From Rikenellaceae bacterium (GTDB lineage: Bacteria; Bacteroidota; Bacteroidia; Bacteroidales; Rikenellaceae): a stretch of DNA of 64,000 nt. How positions within the stretch are numbered: the stretch's first letter is position 1; the number at the start of each line of letters is the position of its first letter. Location: NCBI GenBank assembly GCA_015059875.1, contig SUZQ01000002.1:1-64000 (forward strand), in the 5' to 3' direction. Positions 10,942 to 18,978 of the stretch are shown piece after piece. Made by a program: the position numbers and the translations under genes. The notes beneath the pieces were generated by a model. The model worked only from the letters and a program-made list of their open reading frames with translations, made no database searches and was not told where the DNA came from.

Positions 10942-11730
10942 CTAATTTACCGCTTGTTTCTCTCCATTCTCCTCAAGAGCCAATTTCAATGCAGCATTTA
11001 ACTTCTGAGGATCAATCTTCGATTTGACCTTGCCCCCCTTAACAATTGAGATGGCTCCAGTCTCCTCCGATACAACCAACACTACCGCATCGGTCATCTC
11101 GCTCACGCCTATTGCAGCGCGGTGGCGTGTACCGTAGCTCTTTGGTACATTGCTCTGAGTAACGGGCAAGATACACTTTGCAGCTACAATACGGTTATTG
11201 TCAATAACGACAGCACCATCGTGCAATGGTGCATTTTTGAAGAAGATATTTTTGATAAGCGACATCGTGATATTAGCATCGAGAGCAATACCTCCTTCGA
11301 TTATAAATTGCAAATCGTCTTTACGGCGGAATACGATGAGAGCTCCAATCTTCTCCTCACTCATATCCATACAGGCAGATACGATAGGCGAAGTGTCGGT
11401 GCTACTATGCTTGCGATTGAGCGAGAAGAAACGAGTTATGAAATCTAACTCCTTCTGTCGCATTCCAAGCGTAAAGAGGAATCGACGCAACTCTGGTTGA
11501 AAGATTACGAGCAGGGCAATAACGCCGACGCTGATAATCTGACCGAGTATGGTCGAGAGTAGTTCCATATTGAGGGCCTTTACTATAACCCAACCGAAAT
11601 AGACCATCACAATGCCCACCATTATGTAAGGGGCGTTTGTACCCTTCATTGCCTTGTAAACAATGAATAGCAACCCTGCAACAAGCAGAATATCAAGTAG
11701 GTCTATAAAAGTAAACGGAATAAAACCCAT
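10942..11730 (-). CDS. cdaA: Diadenylate cyclase (c-di-AMP synthase), CdaA type
   Basis: N-terminal TM helices; FFKNAPLHDGAVVIDNNRIVAAKCILPV...YGTRHRAAIGVSE (DGA and RHR motifs). Confidence 0.93.
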   Translation of the reverse strand: MGFIPFTFIDLLDILLVAGLLFIVYKAMKGTNAPYIMVGIVMVYFGWVIVKALNMELLSTILGQIISVGVIALLVIFQPELRRFLFTLGMRQKELDFITRFFSLNRKHSSTDTSPIVSACMDMSEEKIGALIVFRRKDDLQFIIEGGIALDANITMSLIKNIFFKNAPLHDGAVVIDNNRIVAAKCILPVTQSNVPKSYGTRHRAAIGVSEMTDAVVLVVSEETGAISIVKGGKVKSKIDPQKLNAALKLALEENGEKQAVN

Positions 11731-11772
11731 AATGGCTACTCTCTTTTTATTGATGTCGTTGTGTTGCCTCTT

Positions 11773-12360
11773 TTACTTCTTGCTCTGACTCTTCTCTGCC
11801 TTGTAAAGCTCGTTTACTTTAGCAAGAACCTGCTCGGTAATGTTGAGCGACTCGTCAGCATCCAAGAGTGCTGAAGCCTGCACGATCATCTTGTACTTTT
11901 TATCTGCGTTAATCTCCTGAACAGCACGCATCAAGAGATCATTCATACGATTCTGGAATACGATGCTCTCCTCCTCAAGCTCTTTGCCCTCTTTTTGTGC
12001 CGCACTCTGCATCGAAGCTGCGCGCTTCTGCAACTCCTGCTCCTTCTCCTGTGCGTTGCGAGTGGTAATCAACCCCTTCTGATACTTCTCTGCAAGCTGG
12101 TTGATCTCGTTCTGAAGGTTCTGCTCCTTCTTTGCCCACTTCTGCTGAGTCTTTTCTGTCTTGTCGCGGAGTGCAATACCCTCTGTCTTGAAAATCTCGC
12201 TCTCTGCCAAAACATAATCAACATTTACAAATGCCAAATCGCCCTCTACAGCAACAGCTTCGGTTGTTGCAGCGTTCTCTGCGTTCTCTGCGTTAGCTTT
12301 GTTCTCCTTGCAGCCAATCAACGCCAAGAATGCGAGCGCTGCGACAAAAAATCTTTTCAT
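11773..12360 (-). CDS. OmpH/Skp-like protein with a lipoprotein signal
   Basis: Lipobox LALIGC; coiled-coil EKTQQKWAKKEQNLQNEINQLAEKYQ; VQEINADKKYKMIVQASALLDADESLNIT. Confidence 0.75.
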   Translation of the reverse strand: MKRFFVAALAFLALIGCKENKANAENAENAATTEAVAVEGDLAFVNVDYVLAESEIFKTEGIALRDKTEKTQQKWAKKEQNLQNEINQLAEKYQKGLITTRNAQEKEQELQKRAASMQSAAQKEGKELEEESIVFQNRMNDLLMRAVQEINADKKYKMIVQASALLDADESLNITEQVLAKVNELYKAEKSQSKK

Positions 12361-12444
12361 AGTTCTATTTTTAATTTTACGGTTTTACACTATATCGCAC
12401 AAAGGTAGTAATTTTCTGCGAAAATCGTACAATGAACACCAAAA

Positions 12445-12474
12445 AAAAGTGCAGAATGTTGCTCTGCACTTTTT
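12445..12474 (-). terminator. Intrinsic terminator downstream of SGNH hydrolase gene
   Basis: AAAAAGTGCAGA-atgttgc-TCTGCACTTTTT. Confidence 0.75.
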
Positions 12475-12492
12475 GTCGATGTAGGGGTTGTA

Positions 12493-13581
12493 CTATTTGA
12501 TTTTGTACTTCTTCAAAATCTTTTTGACTTGCGGCATAATCTTGTTGAGCATACGCTCCACACCGAGGTCGTTCAAGTGTGTGCCATCGATAGTACCTTC
12601 ACTATCTTCCCCAGTGTAGAATCCTGGATTGATGAAGTATACATTTTTGAACTCCTTGCATATATTTTTCATAAGCTCCTCCGCTGCCGCGCGCTGGTCA
12701 TCGTTGCGCTTGCGGGCGACGAGGTCGAAGTTACCAGAGTCGCGCTTGACCGTTTGGAGGAAAATCATCGGCTTGTCGGGATGTGCGGCAACAATTTTCT
12801 TCACAAAGTTGTAAAGACGCTTCTCAATAATCTGCTTTGTCGAGTTGGAGAAGGTGTCGAAGAAGTAGGCGTCAGCCTCGGTTGCACAGACGATATTTGC
12901 GAAGTAGTCATCGAGCTTACACTTGCCACTGAGACCGATGTTTGGAGTCTCGGCATTGAGCATACGGCCTATACGAGCCACATAGCAGAGGCCTGGACGA
13001 GCTGCCGATGCACCGTGAGTAAGGCTTGAGCCTACGAAGAGAATCTTGTGTTTGAATGGCGATGGGATAGCCTCAATCTTTGCATTTTCGTCAATGCCGA
13101 TTTGTAACGATGTGACACTGTTGAACATAGGCAGATAGAGCATACACTCCTTGACGCCTTCCGCCATTCTTTTTACCATCACAAACGAGTGCTCCGTGCC
13201 TGAAGTATTGGGGCGCGCAACGCCTGCAAATATCCATTTGTTGCCCTCGCGGATGTAAAGATCCATTCCGCTGTGGAATATCGGGGACATATTTGCTCCC
13301 AACTTTTTAGTTTTGGTAGTCCACTTTGCGCTGATAGAACGGCTGTCTGTCTTGAATAAGATTGCCATACCCGTTGTTTGCGATAATCCGCCCTTAGCGG
13401 ATTTTGGAATACCGAACTCATTGACATCGATACGATTGAGAGGTAGTCCATCATTTTGAGCTTTGTTGATTACGGTAAGCGTTGTAGCATCTACATACTC
13501 GCGCTTTGGCGCAGCGAAGGCTGCTGAAGTGAAAAGAATTACTGCAACGATGAGTGTGCAAATTCGTTGAAAAGTTTTCAT
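12493..13581 (-). CDS. SGNH/GDSL-type hydrolase, secreted
   Basis: Signal peptide; HKILFVGSSLTHGASAARPG; FSNSTKQIIEKRL; DGTHLNDLGVERM. Confidence 0.8.
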   Translation of the reverse strand: MKTFQRICTLIVAVILFTSAAFAAPKREYVDATTLTVINKAQNDGLPLNRIDVNEFGIPKSAKGGLSQTTGMAILFKTDSRSISAKWTTKTKKLGANMSPIFHSGMDLYIREGNKWIFAGVARPNTSGTEHSFVMVKRMAEGVKECMLYLPMFNSVTSLQIGIDENAKIEAIPSPFKHKILFVGSSLTHGASAARPGLCYVARIGRMLNAETPNIGLSGKCKLDDYFANIVCATEADAYFFDTFSNSTKQIIEKRLYNFVKKIVAAHPDKPMIFLQTVKRDSGNFDLVARKRNDDQRAAAEELMKNICKEFKNVYFINPGFYTGEDSEGTIDGTHLNDLGVERMLNKIMPQVKKILKKYKIK

Positions 13582-13667
13582 AGTGATAATGTTAAATTTA
13601 TACTACAAAGTTAGTAAATAATTCGGAAATAGAGCGTTTTGTTGTGGAAATATTGGACTTGCTGCAT

Positions 13668-13775
13668 CGAAAACTTGTTTTCTATCGCAATCGCTACTCA
13701 AGCACGGAGATTTGCGCAAGCAAACAATAGCCGACCAAAGACAAGTCTGCCGAGACGCCACAAGCTGAACGAATC
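13668..13775. repeat. Copy 1 of a tRNA-adjacent interspersed repeat
   Basis: gaaaacttgttttc...aatcgctactcaagcacggagatttgcgcaagcaaacaatagccgaccaaagacaagtctgccgagacgccacaagctgaacgaat; near-identical to 30964-31072. Confidence 0.8.
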
Positions 13776-13792
13776 CAGTACTCTCCGCAAAA

Positions 13793-13820
13793 AAAAGAAG
13801 ACAACCAAAGTTGTCTTCAA
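13793..13820 (-). terminator. Intrinsic terminator following tRNA-Ser
   Basis: aagacaac-caaa-gttgtctt with A-run (T-run on minus strand). Confidence 0.75.
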
Positions 13821-13825
13821 ATCTT

Positions 13826-13914
13826 GCGGAGAGTACTGGATTCGAACCAGTGGATACCTTACGATATCGGCAGTTTAGCAAACTGCTGGTTTCAGCCACT
13901 CACCCAACTCTCCG
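13826..13914 (-). tRNA. tRNA-Ser (anticodon GCU)
   Basis: Minus-strand CGGAGAG...CAGTTTGCTAAACTG...GGTTCGAATCC...CTCTCCG; long variable arm. Confidence 0.9.
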
Positions 13915-13985
13915 TAGCTGTAATCCCTAAAAGCAGTGCAAAGATACTACATTTTCGCAATAATGCAAAATTTTATCGAAAAAAG

Positions 13986-14471
13986 TTACTTTTGAGTCCT
14001 AAATGTGAAGTATCTGCCCGCGACGAAACTATAAACGGCACACACGGCTGTAGTAAGAATTTTCGACGGTGTAGCCCATACGCCACACACCTCGACAAAG
14101 AATTTCATACAAGCGTAGTTTAGCAATATTGAGCCGACAATAGTGAGGGCGTACTTTGCGAGTTGTGGTAATGAAGATATCTCGGTTGCGTGGAATGCTA
14201 CATTGCGATTGAGCCAAAAACCCGTAAAGAAGGTGATTGGAAATACTACGCACAGGGCTGCTATATGTGGCGACATAACCACTATGCCGAGGTCGATAAA
14301 CCTCTTGCAAACAATATAGTGGTAGATTAAATAGTACCATATAGCATCGAGCAATGCCGTTATTCCTCCACACGCCAAATAACGAAAAACCTGCTGCGAG
14401 AATACTCTCCGCAGAGGTTTTATGTAGAATAGGTCTATCGCCTTGGTTATGTAATTCGCTAAACTACTCAC
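13986..14471 (-). CDS. GtrA-like membrane protein
   Basis: FRYLACGGITALLDAIWYYLIYHYIV...FPITFFTGFWLNRNVAF...KFFVEVCGVWATPSKILTTAVCAVYSFVAGRYFTF. Confidence 0.85.
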   Translation of the reverse strand: MSSLANYITKAIDLFYIKPLRRVFSQQVFRYLACGGITALLDAIWYYLIYHYIVCKRFIDLGIVVMSPHIAALCVVFPITFFTGFWLNRNVAFHATEISSLPQLAKYALTIVGSILLNYACMKFFVEVCGVWATPSKILTTAVCAVYSFVAGRYFTFRTQK

Positions 14472-14477
14472 TACTCA

Positions 14478-15392
14478 CTACTCTCTGGTATACACCCAAA
14501 CACTCTGAAAACTGTTGTGTTGGGATTTCCATGCCGAAACTTTGCGTCCACACTCCGAACGCGATGGTAACTCGCATAGGGCAACCATATATCGCTCGTC
14601 GTATTGGTATACATTAGCCTCAATCTCAGGGAATCGTTCTGCTAACCACGCCTTTGCATCTTGAGCATTTGCAAGCTCATTGTATACACCCCAAACAGCA
14701 TAGCTGCTGCCTTTGTGCATAGGAAGAATAGATGAATCTGCGATAGCCTCCACGCTCGACTCCGCAACAGGCTCATTGATAGGCTCTGCAACGGTAGGCT
14801 CTGTTGTGGCGATAGACTCCTCTGTAGCGACATCAACAGGTTGTGCTGTCGGCTCTGAAGGGAGTTCCTTGAATGCCTCCGATGCAGGTGCAATGCGCTC
14901 TTTTGCGAATAGATTATCGAACATATTATTGCTGTACATAACATATCCAGCTATTCCCAACGCAAAACCGATGCAGAGACCAGACATTATATATATAAAG
15001 TAGTTGCTGCGCGGATTGATCTTCTTTGTACCGCGCCCATTTGGATTTGCCATATTGTCAAATGTTTTATCGGTTTTAATACTACCCTTCTCTATTACAC
15101 ACACGCCGTTTATTGTCATCTTGTCGGCGCGCACGGATTGCTCCAGCCACTCGGCATAAATATCTTCAGCGCGCTCCTCCGATACGCTTGCCTTGTGCGA
15201 AATGAATACAACAATACTCTTACCGCGCTCCTCATTGGTCAGACACAGCTCCTGATATGGGAGTTGTAACGACTTTGCGGAGAGCAACTTTGCTGGTTGG
15301 CGACGCAAAATTAGCGTACCCACCTTTGGCAGATATACTTCGCTCTCATCGAGGAGTAGATTGGCAATGAGATTATCGATTTGCTGCTTCAT
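14478..15392 (-). CDS. HU-CCDC81-like N-terminus + TM + C-terminal SPOR-like domain protein
   Basis: MKQQIDNLIANLLLDESEVYLPKVGTLILRRQPAKL; TM; SSYAVWGVYNELANAQDAKAWLAERFPEIEANVYQYDERYMVAL. Confidence 0.7.
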   Translation of the reverse strand: MKQQIDNLIANLLLDESEVYLPKVGTLILRRQPAKLLSAKSLQLPYQELCLTNEERGKSIVVFISHKASVSEERAEDIYAEWLEQSVRADKMTINGVCVIEKGSIKTDKTFDNMANPNGRGTKKINPRSNYFIYIMSGLCIGFALGIAGYVMYSNNMFDNLFAKERIAPASEAFKELPSEPTAQPVDVATEESIATTEPTVAEPINEPVAESSVEAIADSSILPMHKGSSYAVWGVYNELANAQDAKAWLAERFPEIEANVYQYDERYMVALCELPSRSECGRKVSAWKSQHNSFQSVWVYTRE

Positions 15393-16276
15393 TACTTCTT
15401 GAAATGGTGCTTGTTCTTTGGTTGCTTAACCTTTGGGGTTACGGGAGCTGCTGCGGGTGCAACGCTCTTGTTGTTGCAGTACCAGCTCCAAATCATAAAG
15501 CATACGCCGATAATTATAAACGGAATTGAGAGCCACTGCCCCATATTGAGTGTCATACCCTGCTCGAATGCTACCTGGTCAATCTTTATAAACTCTATGA
15601 AGAATCGAGGTGTGAAGATACCTACAAGGGCTGCGCCAAAGATAAATCCCTCCCGTCTTTCAACCTTCGTGTAGCGATACAGTGCAAACAAAATGGCGAA
15701 GCAAGCGAGGTAACATATTGCTTCGTAGAGCTGTGTAGCGTGGCGTACAGGCACCATCTCCTCAGGCCAATTCGGATATAAGCGCATAAACTTGAAGCCC
15801 CAAGGCACAGTTGTTTCGTTGCCGATAATCTCCGAGTTGAAGAGATTTCCGAATCGAATCATCGCACCACTCAAAGGTGCAATAATGCCGAGTCGGTCAG
15901 CTGTCCACATTACCGATACCTTGCTTTTGCGCGATGAGAGCCAGATGCCAATCAAAATGCCGATTGTTGCTCCGTGACTCGCCAAGCCTCCATCGCGAAT
16001 ACCTGTTATAATCTTCCACGGCTCGCGCAGATACTCCATCGGCTCGTAAAAGAGGCAATGACCAAGACGCGCACCGATAATTGTTCCCAGTGCGATATAG
16101 AGGAATGCCGTATCCGATACGCTTTCGGGCTTGCCCTCACGCTTGCAGAAGTAGGAGAATAGCCACCCTCCGAACAAGAGTGCCGCCACCCAAGTCAGCG
16201 AGTACCAGCGAATTTCAAAACCGAAGATATTTACAAGTGTGGGATTAAAGTCCCAAACGACAGCCAACAACTCCAT
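15392..16276 (-). CDS. lgt: Prolipoprotein diacylglyceryl transferase
   Basis: GTIIGARLGHCLFYEP; GGLASHGATIGILIGIWL; MIRFGNLFNSEIIGNET; RHATQLYEAICYL. Confidence 0.95.
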   Translation of the reverse strand: MELLAVVWDFNPTLVNIFGFEIRWYSLTWVAALLFGGWLFSYFCKREGKPESVSDTAFLYIALGTIIGARLGHCLFYEPMEYLREPWKIITGIRDGGLASHGATIGILIGIWLSSRKSKVSVMWTADRLGIIAPLSGAMIRFGNLFNSEIIGNETTVPWGFKFMRLYPNWPEEMVPVRHATQLYEAICYLACFAILFALYRYTKVERREGFIFGAALVGIFTPRFFIEFIKIDQVAFEQGMTLNMGQWLSIPFIIIGVCFMIWSWYCNNKSVAPAAAPVTPKVKQPKNKHHFKK

Positions 16277-16282
16277 AATATA

Positions 16283-17329
16283 CTATAATTCAACCTTTTT
16301 CAAAGTAAATGTAAATGTCGAACCTACGCCAAGCTCACTGCGCACCGATACGCGCTCGCCGTGTCCTTCGATAATGTGCTTAACGATAGCCAAGCCAAGA
16401 CCTGTACCACCCTGCTCGCGCGAACGACCTGTGTCGGTGCGATAGAAACGCTCGAAAACGCGGGGAGCGTCGCCCTTGGCAATACCGATACCGTTATCCT
16501 CCACCTCAATCAAGATCTTGTCGAGCATATCGCGGAAGTCGAGTTTTATCATTCCGCCCTCCTTGCCGTAGCGTATAGCGTTGGTGATAAGGTTTTCGAG
16601 TACCTGACCGATATAGAACTTGTCAGCCGAAACCCAGAAACGCGATGGGAGATTCTGTGCGAACTTCACTGTGATTGTGATGTTCTTCTTAGCCGCCTCC
16701 ATTTCACACTGCTCGGCAATCTCCTTTGCGAGAGCTACGATATCAAAGGTCTCCGACTTCATCATCGACATATCGTTCTCAAGAGCCGAAATCGTATCGA
16801 GATCGCGGATGATATTTATCATTCGGTTTACGCTCTTCTCGGCGCGCTCAAGGTACTTGCGGTTGATGATTTCGTCGTCGATGCCGCCATCAAGAAGGGT
16901 TGATATGTAGCCTTGAATGTTGAAGATAGGAGTTTTTAACTCGTGGGCCACATTACCGAGATACTGCTTGCGGAACTTTTCGATATCCTTCAAGCGAGCA
17001 ATCTCCTTGTCGTTATCCTCTGCCCACGACGATAGCTCTTGCGAGATATTCTCCACGCGCTTATCCTTCAACTCGTCGAGCATTTCAGCTGTGTGAACAT
17101 CGCGCGAAAATACGGTCGAGTATATCGGGCGGAGCTTGTATGCCACATACTTTGTCATTATCCAAAGCGCGAAAAGTGACACGCCTACAAATGTTCCTAC
17201 GGTGGCAACAATCACCACCCACCACAACGATTTCAGGTCGAGTGTAGTCAAAGTTATAACCATTGCACATACACCTGCAACAGCTCCGATAAGCCACGAT
17301 CCCGCCTCTTTTGTCTTAATTCTCAACAT
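16283..17329 (-). CDS. PhoR-like sensor histidine kinase
   Basis: FLGNVAHELKTPIFNIQGYI (H box); ENLITNAIRYG; EVEDNGIGI; FERFYRTDTGRSREQGGTGLGLAIVKHI. Confidence 0.92.
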   Translation of the reverse strand: MLRIKTKEAGSWLIGAVAGVCAMVITLTTLDLKSLWWVVIVATVGTFVGVSLFALWIMTKYVAYKLRPIYSTVFSRDVHTAEMLDELKDKRVENISQELSSWAEDNDKEIARLKDIEKFRKQYLGNVAHELKTPIFNIQGYISTLLDGGIDDEIINRKYLERAEKSVNRMINIIRDLDTISALENDMSMMKSETFDIVALAKEIAEQCEMEAAKKNITITVKFAQNLPSRFWVSADKFYIGQVLENLITNAIRYGKEGGMIKLDFRDMLDKILIEVEDNGIGIAKGDAPRVFERFYRTDTGRSREQGGTGLGLAIVKHIIEGHGERVSVRSELGVGSTFTFTLKKVEL

Positions 17330-17451
17330 ATTCGGTTTTGTTTAAGGTTTTACACTTTCGTTATATTTTGCAAATATAACAAAAAAACGAAAATTTATAG
17401 TTAAGAGTTGAGAATTTTTGAAAAAAAAGTTGACGGCAGGCGTTGAATGAT

Positions 17452-17583
17452 GCCTATTAGCAATAAGGGCTATTAACGGCAAGTAACGGCCATTAATGGC
17501 TAGTAAAGAATTTATTTGCGTGCTATTGTCGCTCACCTTACTTGCCCTTACTACCCACTACTAGCCCTTACAAACCTTTAACA
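17452..17583. repeat. Inverted arms built from ~10-bp tandem units (copy 1)
   Basis: ggctattaac|ggcaagtaac|ggccattaat|ggctagtaa ... caccttactt|gcccttacta|cccactacta|gcccttacaa. Confidence 0.75.
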
Positions 17584-17605
17584 ATCGGCGCATTCAAAAA
17601 ACAAC

Positions 17606-17710
17606 CCTCCGTCATTCCGAGCGAGTGCAACAAGCGTGGGAAACTCCCACTTTATAATGAGAAATAGTAAAGAAGATTGCCGCGTCACTTCGTTCTTTGT
17701 AATGACGATT
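17606..17710. repeat. GTCATT...AATGAC palindromic interspersed repeat
   Basis: cgtcattccgagcgagtgcaacaagcgtgggaaactcc...agattgccgcgtcacttcgttctttgtaatgacg. Confidence 0.7.
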
Positions 17711-17725
17711 TATTATTTTTGAGAA

Positions 17726-17757
17726 GTTTTCCGCTTTCCGCTTTCAGTTTTCCGTTT
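17726..17757. repeat. TTTTCCG heptamer array, left arm flanking tRNA-Arg
   Basis: gttttccgctttccgctttcagttttccgttta. Confidence 0.8.
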
Positions 17758-17783
17758 ATTTTGTTACCTTTGCAAAATGGTTT

Positions 17784-17855
17784 GGCTCCGTAGTTTAATG
17801 GATAGAATTTAAGATTCCGGTTCTTACGATAGCGGTTCGAATCCGCTCGGAGTCA
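17784..17855 (+). tRNA. tRNA-Arg (anticodon CCG)
   Basis: GGCTCCGTAGTTTAATGGATAGAATTTAAGATTCCGGTTCTTACGATAGCGGTTCGAATCCGCTCGGAGTCA; promoter box tacctttg just upstream. Confidence 0.9.
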
Positions 17856-17861
17856 CTTACG

Positions 17862-17934
17862 AACGGAAAACGGAAAGCGGAAAACGGAAAACTAAAATAG
17901 CTAATGGCTAATGGCCAATGGCTAACGGCTAATA
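17862..17934. repeat. CGGAAAA heptamer array (right arm) followed by GGCTAAT heptamer array
   Basis: aacggaaaacggaaagcggaaaacggaaaact aaaatag ctaatggctaatggccaatggctaacggctaat. Confidence 0.85.
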
Positions 17935-17936
17935 AG

Positions 17937-18935
17937 ATGGATAGAAGAATCGAGAGCGATAGCGAGTTGGAGAGTCGCATTCGTCCGCAAGAGTTGGCAA
18001 ACTTCTCTGGTCAGGAGAAGATTGTCGAGAATTTGCGTGTCTTTATTAAGGCGGCATTGATGCGTGGCGACTCGCTCGACCATACCCTACTGCACGGCCC
18101 TCCGGGACTCGGTAAGACCACCTTGGCGAATATTATCGCCAACGAGATGGGTGCGCAGTTGAAGGTGACTTCGGGCCCCGTACTCGATAAACCGGGCGAC
18201 CTCGCAGGTCTTTTGACAAACCTTTCGGCAGGCGATGTACTCTTTATCGACGAGATTCACCGCCTCTCCCCTATTGTCGAGGAGTATCTCTATTCGGCAA
18301 TGGAGGATTTCAAGATCGATATCGTGCTGGATAAAGGCCCGTCGGCGCGCTCAATTCAGATTGAACTTGCGCCATTTACCCTTATCGGAGCAACCACTCG
18401 AAGTGGTCTTTTAACCTCGCCTTTGCGCGCGCGTTTCGGTATTCAGTGCCACTTGGAGTACTACGATTCGCAGGTGCTGAGCCGCATCGTGAAGCGTTCG
18501 GCTTCGATTTTGGGCGTTTCGATTGACGATGATGCTGCACTCGAAATTGCACTGCGCTCGCGCGGTACGCCTCGTATTGTAAACTCGTTGTTGCGCCGTG
18601 TGCGCGACTTTGCAATGGTTAAGGGCGAGGGTTGCATCGATTTGGAGATTACCCGAATGGCTTTGGAGGCTCTCAATATCGACTCGCGAGGCTTGGATAT
18701 GATGGATAATAAGATTCTCTCGACCATAATTGCCAAGTTTAATGGTGGCCCTGTCGGTCTGAATACCATTGCTACGGCAGTGAGCGAAGATGCGGGAACT
18801 ATCGAGGAGGTCTACGAGCCGTTCCTGATTAAGGAGGGATTCTTGAAGCGCACTCCGCGAGGTCGTGAGGTTACAGAGTTGGCTTACAGACATTTGGGTA
18901 TAACACAGCCCGAACGAGAAGGAGAGTTGTTTTAA
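17937..18935 (+). CDS. ruvB: Holliday junction branch migration helicase RuvB
   Basis: [49 protein letters not shown]; start at ATG 17937 ([11 protein letters not shown]). Confidence 0.96.
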   Translation: MDRRIESDSELESRIRPQELANFSGQEKIVENLRVFIKAALMRGDSLDHTLLHGPPGLGKTTLANIIANEMGAQLKVTSGPVLDKPGDLAGLLTNLSAGDVLFIDEIHRLSPIVEEYLYSAMEDFKIDIVLDKGPSARSIQIELAPFTLIGATTRSGLLTSPLRARFGIQCHLEYYDSQVLSRIVKRSASILGVSIDDDAALEIALRSRGTPRIVNSLLRRVRDFAMVKGEGCIDLEITRMALEALNIDSRGLDMMDNKILSTIIAKFNGGPVGLNTIATAVSEDAGTIEEVYEPFLIKEGFLKRTPRGREVTELAYRHLGITQPEREGELF

Positions 18936-18978
18936 TCAATATAATATTTAGTACTAAATTAAAAATTAAAAAAAAGCT

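Noticed and set aside
13603-13899. 98-aa minus ORF overlapping tRNA-Ser
   Set aside because: Overlaps the tRNA and a repeat; the second repeat copy has a frame-shifting indel, so not a conserved protein.
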